Shown: positions 34,401 through 49,400, counted from the stretch's first letter. The stretch is 64,000 bases of DNA from Tretioscincus oriximinensis (GCA_022410635.1 JAJVDF010000234.1:721191-785190); one strand, 5' to 3'. Notes: generated from the sequence alone by a model not told the origin. Translations and numbers: made by a program.

Positions 34401-37400
34401 TTTCTTTGATATATTTTGCTGCTCACCAGAGATTTATTAACAGAGCTAATTCTTCAAATTTAAATTTTTTAAAAACCTCACATACATACCACACAACCTA
34501 TCTATTTAACAAAGGGTGTTATTTTAAAAACAATCTGTAGGAAAACAATCAATTTTCTAATAAGGAATGAATGTACAGTTGATTTGATATACTGGGTAGG
34601 GTTTATGGGTGCAAACCCTTACTTGGGTGCATCTGCCAGTCTAGCCTACTTCACAAGCTTGTGGGGGCCAATGGAGAGGAAAACAATATACACTATTTTA
34701 AATTCGTTGGAAGAATACAATTGTCATAAATAAAACTAACAACACAGTTGTAAATGCTTGATTTAATACAGCATTTAGCCTCTTAAGAATTCTCCTGGTA
34801 TTTGAAATTTACAATTTGACCAGCTTCACTGGTTGAGGTCAATTTGTAAACTAAGATGGCTATAGTAGATCAGGATGATAGAAATGAAAGATCAAAACAG
34901 AAGGCTGGTTTAATGGAGTAGAGATTAAGAAAAATACATGAAAACTGCAAAAACTTCCATTCTTCCGTCACCTTTTAAATGTTAGTGTAGGCATGTAGAT
35001 AGGAGACAGAAGTACTCAGGAAAGCTCTTGACCACATTTCAAACCAGGGAAGCCGACTTTAGGGGACATGGAATTGGGACGGGTCCCAATGGAAATGTGA
35101 AGTAAGCTTTGAAATGGTCTACCACATGTTCCTTGGCAGCAGACAGCTGGGCTACTCCAGGTGGCAGGCAGAGCCCAACATTGCTTCACTCAGCTGCTAA
35201 GAACTAGTTTCCAAAGCACTCTACTTTCAGGCACCAGTCTAAACACTCCCATCTCACAACTTTAATTTCCAGCCTTTGATGTTGCTGTTTAGGCCAGGCT
35301 ACCACAGTGTGGGTGACCCTTGGCCAAAGCTCTCTGTTATCTCCTGATTTGGGGCTGAATTTTTTTATCATTGATTCAGAATGGTATAGAGCAATGCAGA
35401 TTGTATGCACATAGCCTAAGGTACAAAAAACAGTTTTAAATCATAAGTCAAAGGTCATTGCAGTTCATCTGACATGCCCAAGTAGAATATTTAACTAATA
35501 TTTTCAAACGCTTTCAATTTTTTTCTGTATTCTACAGCTATAAAATGCAGTCGATTTATGGCTGAATTACATATAGTTAAATTAGCCAAACAATTGTGTC
35601 AGACAATTAAACCTGTGAAAAGTCAACACATTTTTAAATGTTATATATATAAACCCAAAATAAAGATTGCCACAAATATTATTCAAGAAAACGTTGATAC
35701 ATTGTAGTATATTAATATATGTGAATAGTAATAAAAATTATAATTCTTAATTATCTTTATCCATAATAGCTCATATACTTTTAGAAATAAATATTGGGAT
35801 GTCAATAATAAATCTAGAACTTTTAAGAGAGATAATGTAAGTCAGTAGAAAAAGTTCATATTCTTTATTATTTCTTTCAATTTCTTTGGAGATTTAATAC
35901 CTAAACTTTATATTTAACTTCTTTTTGGAAATGTACAAATAAAGCATGATTCCAACCATCAATAAGAATTACAAAGCAATATCACCCTCAGCTTTTCCTC
36001 TTTAATTTCAACTCTATAAGTCTTCCAGACAAAGCAAATCTGCAGTTGCTTTTCTTGGATTTCTTAATTTCTTTGGCTTCCAAATTGTGAGCAATATAAA
36101 ATATTAGAAGATTCTTCCATTGCTTCCTATTTTAAAACAAGGGAATAGTTAAATATATACTGTGCTTTATTAGTAATCAAGAAAATGCAAACAAAATATC
36201 TTCTTGCATTAAGATCACATACTATCTTAGCATATAATATCTGTAGCTGATCTCAGTTTGGAAATATCTACTTCAAAGGCTTTTCAAAGATGGTATAGAA
36301 TAAAAATAACAAAAACGGCAAAAGTAATCAGTATCAAAAATATAATGCACAAATAACTACAGTAATACTGAAAATGAATGCATATAAAAATAAATATATA
36401 TACACATACAGAAGAAAATAAAACTCAGAATCTGGGGAGGGGTAAAGAAGAGGATTACGCATATAGTAATTCCTTGAGAAAATGAGAAACATTTATGAAG
36501 TATGTTTCCTAAATGGAACAAGAAACAAAATGAACTAATAAACACAAAAATACGGGATTTATAAAAAGGAGCGCTACTTTTTTTTAAAGTAAGAGAAGGC
36601 AATAAAAACTTAGAGAAATGGCACTTGAAATACGCTGCTGGCATTAATTCCCATGCATTAACCTAGAGATTTAAAATCATTTGTATGAAAATTTTTATTT
36701 TGGTTACAACTACAACTAGTAATGGAAACGTTAGGTACATGAGATTTGATTACAGTATTAAAGAAGATGCTGCTGCTTCAGCAATTCCATCCAAAACAAA
36801 GCTAGAAATGTTGGCAACGTGAACCTAGAAAGAGTAAAAAGGAACATAAGAGGTGAAGGAAACTGCTTACCCTGAAGGAAGAAGGTGAGAAAATAAAGGA
36901 CACAGAGATGAGTCCTGGAGATGACCTGAATTACAGCAATTCTTGGGGTAGGACCCAAGAAGGATAGCTCTCCAAAAAGACATAATTAGCCTCAAGCCTG
37001 AGAAAAAGAAATACTGTTACTAAGTTAATGCAGAGTTGGGAAAGAAGTGATGAAGGATGGATTGGAGGCAGAAGGATGGGGCACAAAAACCATTTCTGAT
37101 TAAAATGGACAAACAGAGACAGAAGAAAACATATACTCCTTCAATCATAATAAAGAAGAGCAGAAGTATCCAATATGGCAGTTTTCAAAAATACCATTGG
37201 GAATCACTAATACAAACAATTTCAAAGTTCTACTCAGCAATGCAATCATGTCCTTTAAGAACCGTCAAGTCTGTGAATTAATTTACAAACAGCCTTGGGG
37301 AAAGAAACAAAAATCTATGACATCTGTTTCAGGGTACTGATTTCACTTTTTTTTATTTAAGTGTTTTCTGTGCTTCACAGCTTGGATAGTTTCAAGACAG

Positions 37401-40400
37401 GACTAGACAGGTTTATGGACACTAAGGGTATAAATGGATACTAAGATAGTTGTCTGGATGTAGCCTCCGGGATGGAGCAACAGGCAGGACTTTTGAAATA
37501 CCATTTGCAGGGAGTCACGAACAGGAGCAGCATATTTTGCTTTCCTCTGTTCGGACTGCCCAGGTGCATCTGGTGGGCCTTTGTGTGACACAGAATGCTG
37601 GACTCGATGGGCTGTGGCCTGATCCAGTATGGCTCTTCTTATGTTCTTATGTTCTTATTACTGTTATGTTCTGATTAATATAAATGGATACTGGGGGGAA
37701 TCCCAATTATTTACAGACGGTTAATAACATCTGGACTCAAACTGAGATTACTAGTAAAATGTAAAGCTTTGTTCAAATTGAATTACTGTTTCTTCATATT
37801 TTCAAGTCACAAAATCTCCAAATAATCCATTTTGATGTATTAGTAGCACATGATCACTTGGAGCCCCCATTCAAAAAAAGCCAAGGAAGCAAAGCATGTG
37901 ACTGGAATAGGTAATAGCTGCCAAAAATGAAATCATACCTTTAAAATAGTAATTTGTTACATGTTATCTCTGCCTCAAAGGCATTTTCTGAAAAGATTCT
38001 GGGTAAGTGGTATTTTTTCTTTCCTTTTAACAACTTATACCATCTTTGCTCAAAGTTCTGTGACAAAATCCATTTTTTTACAGGATGCAATTATCACCTC
38101 TAAATGCAAAATGCATCTAGCTAGGGATTGTCCATTTGTGTTCAGTACACTTTAATTTCCAAAGTAAAAACTTAGAGAACGTTGCTAAGCATTTAACTCT
38201 GCAATACTGAAGAAATCCTGTCTTATGCATCCTAAAAGCCCTTTCTACTAAAATAAATGAACAAATTTCTCTTTAATGTATTGTATATTAATTACGAAAT
38301 AGGATAAATGTGGAATTCTTATGATGCAAAGGAAAAGAAGATATTGATCCATCCAATGGATAATGCACGCCTCTCTACACTGTAGAAAGAAACCTCTTTT
38401 AATACAAATCTCCTGCCATTACAAATAGAAGAAGAACTGGGTTCTTATACGACGCTTTTCTCACCTTTCAAAGGGACTCAAAGTGGCTTACAAGGGTATT
38501 TTGCCTGAAGGCTTACATTCTATCTCCCCCACCAGGCTGTTGTGGTTTCTATTTATCTACTTGTAGTCAGTTGCAATTTCTTGTAATTCTTGCTTTCGAA
38601 TAGCTGGGTTGGCTAGAGCTACAGGCTATTGAAAGGTGCTCAGCCCTCCCCACATCCGACACAGGGCTTCCAAACCTGATCTCCAGGTGAGAGACCGTCT
38701 CCTTAGCGACTGAGCTATTTGTGCCCAATACACTTGAAAACAGTCAGATTTCAAAGTGGTTCTTAATTTTATACAGTTATTCTTATAAAACCTGTGAGTT
38801 TTAATGATCCTTTAAAGCTTTGTATAAAAAGAACACTAATACCTAGAATCTGGTGCAATATTTCGAATACTATCTCTTGCAACTCTTGAAGACATTCAAA
38901 TTAATATCTGTAAATATTAAGCAAACAGCCAAAGACAAAGAATGACAATCAGGAAATGATTGCTTAACCAGGAATGATTTAGGATTGGGCATTATGATAC
39001 ACAGCAATGTCATCAAACCAGTGTTCCTTTCCTACAACATGCAAAAGCAGAAAAATGCTATACTAATATTATTGATTAGATGATTGCATATTTTACTTCA
39101 CAGCAGAGTTTCAAAGCTATGATAAGACAAAGACAATATACACAAGGAATTAAAACCAGAACCACACAAAGGAAGTCCCATGATCACCTCAATAGCACAA
39201 TAATCACAGACAAAATTCAAAGCCGTCAACAACAAAAAGATGATCATAGCACTAAGCACTGGCATAAACCAGGCTATCAATCCACTGTTTGTTGCCTGAA
39301 TATAGCTTTTAAGTTATATCAGCTCCCTGCAAATTCCATGGATTGTGCAAGACATAGTAAAAAAATACCTAATAAAGTAAAACATACACAGGATGGATGA
39401 AGAATTTCTCTTAGTTTACTATACTCAACAGTGAAAAAAAGCAATAGGAAATAATGTTTTTCCTCAATTGTTATTTATTTCAAGATTTATACCCTGCCCT
39501 TCACCCAAAGGTCCCTAGACAGGTCACAATACTAATACTCTTCCCATTTGTGGAATATCTTCATTAATTTTGTTCCCATTTATAATCTCATACTCAGCCA
39601 GCACAGAAAGTCATCAGCCTGGTACAATTTGCTAAAGAGCATGAATGCTAATTAGATGTACTGGGCCATATCACTAACTCCCTCTCTCTCTTTCGATATA
39701 TATATATTTTTAAAAATGAGCTCTAGTTATGGGGATATGTGATCAAAGAAAAAAGCATCTCTGAGACAGATCTGTTGGAAAGAGGTATGGGATCTTGTTC
39801 AGATCTCACAATTGCCTCTTACTCTCTTTGACAGGTGGCAGGTTGAAATATAATGGCAAGACCTGATCTGGCATTGCTCCTACAACAGTAAAATTCTAGG
39901 CAATCCAATGGTGCAAAGTAACGGAAGTGCACAAACACTGGCTACCACAGGATTTCACCTCTATATTCCTTGTGCTGGAATTGCCAGGGATATACGTGGG
40001 AATCCCAATAAAGACTTGGGACAGTGCCACGTTTTAGCCCTTGATTGGACTGAGTCTTAGTGCTCATTCCATGTTAGGGTCGTTCACATGCCTTATTTGC
40101 CCTTCTGTTTCTCGTGCACATGCTGTGCTAGAAAAAGAGACTCAGAACTGGAACAAGAACCTAACGGTCACACACTACTGTCTCTTAAGTGATTTCTGAG
40201 TTGCTTGTTACATATGGCCACAGTTTAGTTTGTGCTCGATACACCCTTTCAAAGCCATTTCCAGAAGTCAGAAGGGAAAATACTACGCAAACAAATTATC
40301 TGCTGCCATATTCTCTATCCACTCAGAAAATCTGCATTTATTTGAAGGAAGAATGTATTTCATAACAAAATTATAACTGATCAAAATTGAATATTAAAAT

Positions 40401-43400
40401 TAGACTGCAATTGCAACAAGCTTCCTTAAAAGTTAATACTATAAAGATTAGCCGGATTTATTGTGAAGAACATAAATTCCATATGGAGGCATTAATGAAA
40501 AATACATTACATGTGGGAGAAAACTTGCCCCAACTCCAGAAAAGAAGTCTGTACCCTTCTATGCATTTGACCTCATTTTCCAAGGTTCTTTTGTGTTTGT
40601 GTGTATGTGTGTACGTGTGTGTGTTTATGGGGGGGAGGAGCATGCAGAGAATTGCAAACAAGATCCCCTTTAGAAAAGTTTGTCTACTATTTGAATCAAC
40701 TCACTGGTGTGGCACTTTATGTTCAAAGAATCGTAACCCCCCTTAACAGGAACCACAGCTATAGTTTAAAATGCAATTTATAAAGAGATCCTTGTCCTCC
40801 AGAATGATTCACATCGTATATTACATAAATCGGTTCACACAGAAGCTCTCTGCAGTTAGCAGTTCAATCACTGCAAAACTTAATTTAACAGGGTGACTTC
40901 CTTAAACTGAGTCCTTTCCATGGCCCCTGACAGATTTCAAAGATGGAAAATTTAGCTTGCAAGGAAATTATGCAAATGAAAGAAAATGTTTAATAACCTT
41001 GGATATTAAGTAGTGTTAGTGTTTGACTTCTGTACTTTTCTAACACATGAATGAAACAGTATTTTGTTACTTTACAAGTAACCACAATGATGGCAAAAAC
41101 AAGCTTTACTTAACGTTTAACATTACTGTACTTACTGCATAACAGCCTATGAGGAAGGCGGCATTAACTTGCTTTTTCTGATCAAAACCAGCATAATGAA
41201 CAATCTTCTTCCTTAATAACGTAAATGACTGAATTGAAAAATGAACAAGAAGAGTTATTAGAGCCTTTAAACACTAAAAGCGTTTACTTAAACAAATATA
41301 CTTCCCAGATAAAGGTAAAGAACAACGACATATCTTACCATTATTAAGATGTGCATCATCAATAGTCCTGCTGCAGGTTCTGGAATTGGGTTTTATTTGA
41401 ACCAATCCCAGAGCCTGCACAGGTGGAGCACATATGCAGTGATGACTCTGGCTGCTGAGACTCCCCTCTGTTCTGCCACACATGGTGGAGCAGAGGGGAA
41501 TTCATGGCATACAAAACTGTTGTCAAAAGGGCACCCAAGAACAACAACAGTATCAATGGTACTGGATGCTAGAGACTTTTCTTTGCTCAGCAGTGTGCTG
41601 AGTTGTGTTCAAACTGTGGGCAGAGACTGCACCTTTGCTCGTATTTTGAATGAGGCTCACACTGTGAACCTGGGCACTGGAGACTCTCTTCTGCTCCACC
41701 AGACATGGCAGAGCGGAGTCTCCAGCATACAAAGCTGTACCCCGAACCACATTTAAAATGCGAGTGCAGGCTGCACTCATGGCATGGCTTTTTGCCACCA
41801 GAGGAGGGAAAGGGTTGGAGTGGTGGAAGGAGTGGACGGTCAAACCCAAGCCCACATTTCTGGGCTTTTCAACTAGTACATATGATAATAATACAAGCAT
41901 ACTACACTGAAGATGCCAAGATGAAACTAACCTCAACAAATATCATTTGGAAACCACCATAACAAAATGAAATTGTGTAACAATCAAATCCCATAATTGT
42001 CCTAGATCCATACAGTTGGCAAGGAACCCTGCATATTAGATCCATTTTAAAAGAAGTCTTCACATACTAAGGTCAGATTAGTTTTAACTCTGGATCCTAT
42101 GCAAATATTGAAGCTGCACTTCTACCTTTTTGATCTGACCAACTTTTAGCAATTAACTGGCTCCTGGTCAAATTTTTACAGAAATTCACAGAAAGCCACA
42201 AAGTTAGTGACTCAGATATAAAAAGAAGAAGAAGAAGAACTTGGTTCTTATACCCCGCTTTTCTCACCTTTCAAAGGGACTCAAAGCGGCTTACAAGGAT
42301 ATATTTTGCCCGAAGGCTCACATTCTATCTTCCCCACCAGGCTATGGTGGTTCCCATGTATCTATTTGCAGTCAGNTGCAATTTCTTGCAATTCATGCTT
42401 TCGAATAGCTGGGTTGGCTAGAGCTACAGGCTAGTGGAAGGTGCTCATCCCTCCCCACTTCCAACACGGGGCTTCGAAACTCGATCTCCCAGGCAAGAGA
42501 CGAATTCCTAAGCAACTGAGCTATCCGTGCCAAGCTATAGCTACTCACAAGAAATAATTGCAAAAGATTAGACACATGAAGATTGCATAAAGCAAGTTTG
42601 TAGTCTTGTAGTTTAGATTTGTATGTTGAAAAATCTATTTTTTTACTTTGTAGATTACGAATAGCTTTCTGAAGACTTAGTGAAAGCATAATAGGAATTT
42701 CCATTTTAGAAAAACACTCATATTAAAAAGCTACGTTTCATAGAACACAGTGGGGGGTTCCCATTTAATGAAACATTTTTTGTTCTAAAGATGAACATCA
42801 CCTGTTAAAAGATGATCTGCAAAATGTTATTTTCATATTTAAAAAAGTGTTATACATCTGTCCACAAAGAAAAATGAAAATTACAACCTTGACATGTCCT
42901 CTAATTTTTCCCTCAGTATAAGAACAAGGTTGTGTTTAAATTAGAATTAAGTTTCACAGATGCCCTTAAGATTAATATTCAATCAATAATAATTTGCTAA
43001 TATATTTTAGGTAAGTGGAATCTGGGCAGAATGAAGGAATTTATTCAGCCACTATAGACTTTTAACATATGCAAGGTTAACAGGTGACAATAGGGGGGTT
43101 ACTATATATTTAAAAAACAGGACATGATTGTTGCATTTAGAAACTACACCTGCTAAAAGTTCTGCTTTTACACATTCTTTAAAGCTGTAGTTCTGCAGCC
43201 CTGTTTTTTATGGAAACCCTAGAAAACAGTACTATTTAACAAATCAGCACCTATACACAATTAAGTCTCTTGTGGATTACAAAGTCTGTCTTCTCAGTCA
43301 GGAGTTTAATCTAGTTTCTTGTTCAGGTTGATTCTGCTGCTGTCATAAACAAGCATATTCACATGTTGATTTTGCTGATATAGTTATTGGACTACCCCCT

Positions 43401-46400
43401 CTTTCACTCTATAAAACCCAAATCCACAGCTTCAAAGGGGCTGAAGATCTTCCGCAGGAAAATATAATATCACATCATCCTAAATTTCTTCATCCAGGCG
43501 GTCTTATTATTTTGTTTGACGATGATGATTAAAAAAGCATTTAAATCTAAACCTTGCATATTAAATCCCCTAAGTGGGTATGACAAGTCTAAACTTGACA
43601 AATGAAGCCTTTAAACATCACAACCATGTGGACTGGGCAACTGATGCAAAATGATGACCCACAAGGAATGTGTGTGCATGATAGCATGCAAAGAAATATA
43701 TAGCATTGACTTCTCAAAATATCATTTTATTCTCTTACTGCATTATTTTAAAAAATAACCTAGAGACATGACTAAGTTCTTTAGCTTTGCAAAGTATGTC
43801 CATAATAAAGCAGAGTGTGCTCACAGTGAAGACCCAGAAGCTCCATTTTCTTACATGTAAGTCTAGTGAACAATGCTAGAAATTTGTTTTTAAAAACTCA
43901 ATACATATTAAATACTTTTGTTCCTTTCAGCTATTCAAACACTGGCAGGCTGCCAACAATAAGACCGTCTCACGCAGGAGCACATTCCACTCTAAAGAAT
44001 GGCTCTGCATTTCTTCTGCTTAGGAGATCAGCAGGACATTTCATTTCCAGCACTTTGTGTTTCTTAGCTTCTGACTTTAACCATTAACCGGAGACTAAGT
44101 CACCTGTTTGTTCTATAAAATAAAAGCAAGCAAAGTTCCAACAACAGTATTTTCCCCACCCTTTTGCCAAACACGCCGACTCTGATATTAATACAATGTA
44201 TTAAATAATGCACAAAACACATCAGATGACAAATATTTGCTCTCTCAAATATTTAAAGAGGAATATAATCCAGCAGATTCAAAGTTAAATGCAAAACTAT
44301 TTTTACCTTTAATTTTTTATTTAGCTTGCAACAGTATCTGTAAATCATTGCCAGATTGAGTGGCCCAAAATCTGCATAGAAGCTTGAGAAAAGGGAAGAT
44401 AAAAAAGATACTTAAATTCAAAGTTATCAGTTGGAAATATTTTTCCAAGAACCATAACCTTCCACTCTCTTATTTATTACAATAAACAGAACTACAATTC
44501 CGATTCAGTTCTGTTTTAGGTTACTATGCAAACAAACAAATGTTTTCTAGGGGAGAAAAAGTTATGCAACCCAAACACAAAGAAAAGAGTTTTGTGAAAT
44601 TTCTGAATTTTATTGAATGCCAGAATAAATTTGGAGTGTGAAATAAAACAGGCTAAAGACATTATTTTTCATCCACATTTTCTGAAAAGCATAACAATCG
44701 CTTTCATTCTTGAACTCCAATAGCAAGACCAAATAGAATCTGGTTTGTACCCCACAAAACCCACTTTACTTCCAGTTGTCCTTGTCTTTATAATGAAGGA
44801 TCATGAGAGATGATAAAAGATACATATTTTCCCAAATTGAATAAAAATATTACCAAAATAGTCAAATTCCCCACTGNGTGCTTTGGTATATGACGAGCAG
44901 TAAATAGTAATATAATTAAGGAATTTTGTAGGACTTTAAAGAGTCAGCTCTGTCTGGAGAGTAATAAATGAATCAGATTAATCTATACATTCTACTTCAG
45001 CTCTGCCTAAAGGAAACCAGACAGGAACCACAAAACTATCTTGTAACAGTTCCAGTCCACAGATCTTACTAAATGCAAGTGTGTAGAAGGTGGTTCGTTG
45101 ATGAAGACTACTATTAATATTTAAAATTAAACAACGGATTAACATCACAAAATGCAGTTAAAAAAATAATAGGAAGCCTTTTCTATATATATAGTATATA
45201 TTGTTTTGTCTGTGCACATGTAAGGTAATATTCCGCAAAACGTTTTAATGCGATCTATTTGATTTAACACTGTTTAAAAACTTTAGCATATAAGCAGGCA
45301 TTTATCTCAACCCTAGCAATTCTCTGTATGGCAGGTTATATGATGTCACAGGTAAATATTAACAATTCACTTAGTCTTATCTTTGCCTCAACTACCATTA
45401 AATATATTTACTTTTGTATTTGAACATCAGCTTACTCCATTAATGATGGTGCTCTCACTGCCAATGTTCTAACAAAAAAAGTGAATTTTCAGGTTCTAAT
45501 TTCTTCTTCAAGCATTTCTTACAATGCCTTCTCCATTTTCTCTGATTGGAACAAGTACTATTATAATCATACCAGGTGGCTTAAATTTGCCTCCTGTAAA
45601 CAACATAAAAGAATAACATGGGAGGGGAGGTTAAGTCAGCTATTTCATAAATTCACAAAGGAAGTGTGAAATATTTCATTGTANTTGACTGCTTATTGCT
45701 AAAATCCTCTTACACATTGCTGTCGTGTCTTTGAAATGAATCACCCTATGAGTGGGCATTTAAAAGCCAAGTTATAATGTGCTCCTTCCAAGCAGTAACC
45801 TTCCTTAGTGTTTGAATCTTTAATACTATAGCTTTTATGTAGCAAATTCTACCCTTTAGTCATAGCAGCGGAATACTTTTTTAAAAAAAAAATGAGGGGG
45901 AATGACTGATGGACACTAGATACATTCAACTAGAAAGACTGTTCTAAATAAATAGAGCTAAACCACAGCAGAAAAGACTCTTTCCTAATCACTATCTAGG
46001 CTGTAGAAAGAGACCTCAGTGGTTATTGCTGGAAATAGGATACCAAATCCCATCTCTTCATGTTTCCTGAATTTACATCAAAGTTTGACTCCAAAACTAT
46101 TTTATTGCAATTTTTAACGTTTTGTGCTTTTGTTACGGCAATGGCTGCAACAATAAACACTGATATTCTAATTTGAATACTAATTTAAACAAAGAAATCA
46201 AATTGCTTACATGCAATATATACTGCTCAAAGCAATTAAGGGAACACTTTGTGTTACACTAAAGTTAGTGTTATGTTAAAGTGTTCCCTTAATTGTTTTG
46301 AGCAGTATAGATAGTCCTCAGTTAGTCCTCATTGGCTGATTCTGTAATGGGGTTCTATTGAACCATTGTACAGAAGAGAATTTCCTAGTGGCTAGATGAT

Positions 46401-49400
46401 CAGGTATCAATAGCTGTAGCCCATTAGCCTATAGTTATTAGAAATTACTTGTATATGCACTTTGATGCTCTGTATAGAACTGCAACAGAAAAAGACTAGA
46501 TCTTTAAGTTTAATTAAAAAAGGTTGGTTCCTTGTTCTCTTCTTTTCTCAAAACAAACTGCATCTTGCAAAAAGTCTTAACAAAATGTATTGCCATTTCA
46601 TCTTAGATGTCTATTTAAAACATAGTAAAAACTCCTTGCCATGTTAATGTCTTTTAAAGGAACTTCTAATTACCAAAATTAAATATTTATTTATTTATTT
46701 ATTTTTAGTACTTTTATCCCGCCCTTCACTCTAAGGTCGCAGGGCGGCTTACAACATTAAAATAGCATGACAATTAAAAACAGTGACCCCCAAACCCTCC
46801 CCACCCATTCACACACACACACACCCAGGCGTGAGCCCGGCCGGGAGGTCCACTAACTATCAAATGCCCGGGTGAAGAGGTAGGTCTTCACCAGAAGACG
46901 GAATGTTAACAAAGATGTCGCCTGGCGAGCCTCAAGAGGGAGGCTATTCCATAATTGGGGGGCTACCACTGAGAAGGCTCTTTTGCGTGCCCCAGTTGTT
47001 CTCCATGAAGAGGGCACCACAAGCCTATTCTCCCCAGCGGACCTGAGGCAGCGGGTTGGCCTGTACAGGAGTAGACGGTCCCTTAGGTACGCAGGTCCCA
47101 AGCCGTTTAGGGCTTTATATGTCAAAACAAGCACTTTGAATTGGGCTCGGAAGCGAATTGGAAGCCAGTGCAGTTGTTTCAGGATCGGGGTAATATGGGC
47201 CCGACCCGGGGTCCCGGTCAACAACCGGGCCGCCATATTTTGCACCAGCTCCAGCCTCCGGACCGTCTTCAAAGGCAGCCCCACGTAGAGAGCGTTACAG
47301 TAGTCCAATCTGGAAGTTACAAGAGCGTGGATAACTGTTGCCAGGTTCTCCGCATCCAGGTAGGCCCTGAGCTGGCGGACCAACCGGAGGTTGTAGTGGG
47401 CACTCCTGCTCACCGCTGCCACCTGGCACTCCAGGGACAGCGGCGTATCCAGGAATACCCCCAAATCACGCACTTTGCTATTAATGGGCAGGGCGACCCC
47501 ATCAAGCATTGGGAGTCGCCTAACCTCCTGGACACGGTTTCCCCGAACAAACAGCACCTCCGTCTTATCTGGATTCAGCTTTAGCTTATTGGCCCACATC
47601 CAGCCCATTGCTGCCTCCAGGCAGCGGTCCAGCACCTCCACGGCTTCTCCCGATTCAGATGGAACGGAGATATAGAGCTGGGTATCATCAGCATACTGAA
47701 ATAGCTCTGGATCAGTTCTTAGCAAAGATCAGTGTTACTGAATCTAGTTATTACAGATAGTTGTTGTTGAATGGCAGATCTAGTTATACTGAATGACAAT
47801 AACTGAAGTTTTTTATTTATAATAAAGTTATAGTAAGTTTGCATTTATAATACTAAAATCTGAGCTTACTGAATGGAATTGAATGATGGGAAATCCTAAA
47901 AAATAAAACAGGTAACATTCCATAAACAACTGCATATACAGACACAACAAACAACATTCTACTCATAAGCTGGGACTTTGGGCTCATATTTTTGTGAGTT
48001 CTTCTAAAAGTCACCTTCCCATTTTATCTATCTAAACTATTGATAAAAACATATACAACCAATGTTCCAACTTTACATTTGTAACACTTCTGACTTATAA
48101 CAATATACACACTGGAGATACTTAGATAAATTGGACTGTCTAGGTCCAATTGGGAAGCTTCCTTCCTGCTTGTTCCCTCTGTGAGTTCAAACTTTAGAAA
48201 AACCTTTGCTTTGGAAAGATCTTGACAGGGAGCAGGGGTGAGAGGGAGAACTTGAGAAAGGGCTGCCAGAAAGAACCAAGAACTGTGTAAATCAAAGAAC
48301 TACCTAGCCATATATTGAGACCACCTTTGATGAATTTAAATGAAAACCTGAAAATCATAGCAGCTACATGTCAGCTCTCTTANATCAAGAGTGGATGTTC
48401 CGAAAGACTATTGCTGGAGTGGACTGGGTCCTTACTCGATTTCTTTATATTGCACCCCCCCCACCATTTTCCCCACATTTTAATGGGTTTTTTAAATCAA
48501 AAATTTATTTTGTCTAGTTTGAAAGTAAGTGAATATAACACATTATAAATTTTCCCAGTAGTTTCCTTCCAAATTTATTCTCAAATTATTTTAGTTTACT
48601 GTTTTGATAACAGTATAACGACATACTTACTTTTCATAAACAAATTCATCGTCTATGCAGAAATAATGTGTGCTTGAACTACCACTCTTTGGTTTATGGG
48701 AGAGTATTGCAAAATAAAGACGATCTGAAATTGAAAATAAACACCAGACTAGTATTGCATTATAGTAAAGTGAAAACAACAGTATCTGCAGAAAGCAATT
48801 TGAGAATAGGAAAGCAATGGAGTTAAAACTGAAAACACTAAATCTAGTGCAAGAGTTATTTATAGTCCAAATAATAAGAAAAGCAATCCTAATTTATAGG
48901 TTGAATTCACAGGGCAAACCATCATTGAATTTCATTACCAGAAGAATAAAATACCTGTAACTAAAGCTCCATTTTTGCGTCCATGCCCAAGGCTGCCCAG
49001 CTCCCAGCTAACTTTCATGAATTATATTGCCTATCTGGGGGGAAATCCACATAGGATTGGATTACAAAATCAAAAGAGAATATTTTGCAGGTACAAAAAT
49101 CTATTTTCCTCCTTTTTGGAAGAAAAACTACATCTAGCTCCCTAACTCTTGAACAGATCCTGTAATCTCCTCCCCATTTTTAGAAAAGGCTGTTTTTAGT
49201 GTGTTAAAATGATGGTTTTATTGTTAACCGCCCTGAGACCTACGGGTATAGGGCGGTATAAAAATGTAAATAAATAAATAAAATAAAATAAATAATCTTG
49301 CTTAAAAGTTTGGTGTAGTGGTTAGAATGTTGGACTCTTTATCTGGTACTCTCCTGGTTCGATTCCACACTCCTTCAGGAAGCCAGCTGGGTGATCTTGG

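Larger units (their letters stand above)
30862..41135 (-). other. CDC14B: CDC14B large intron between exons 4 and 5
   Basis: 10.3 kb. Repeats: CR1 (31.24-31.46 kb), TA-flanked MITE (32.35-32.77 kb), direct/inverted repeat cluster (33.89-34.06 kb), CR1-like tail (37.38-37.67 kb), SINE of a second family (38.43-38.73 kb), L2 tail (39.47-39.53 kb) and (TG)n at 40.6 kb. Stretches 34.1-37.3 kb and 39.6-40.5 kb are AT-rich without anything I can name. Confidence 0.65.
41229..44306 (-). other. CDC14B: CDC14B intron between exons 3 and 4
   Basis: Holds the GC-richer composite repeat (41345-41880) and the second-family SINE (42225-42531). From 42.55 to 44.3 kb I recognise nothing besides AT-rich intron. 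Confidence 0.65.
44383..48630 (-). other. CDC14B: CDC14B intron between exons 2 and 3
   Basis: Contains the palindromic MITE (46223-46305) and the L2 copy (46683-47726). 44.4-46.2 kb and 47.75-48.6 kb look like plain AT-rich intron. Confidence 0.7.

Noticed and set aside
36357..36644. 95-codon hydrophobic minus-strand frame
   Set aside because: AT-rich, Phe/Ile/Tyr-rich translation of plain intron; no splice or start support.
42440..42531. Possible tRNA gene on the minus strand
   Set aside because: Head of a repeated SINE with a second copy at 38.7 kb; mismatched stems and linked to a common body.
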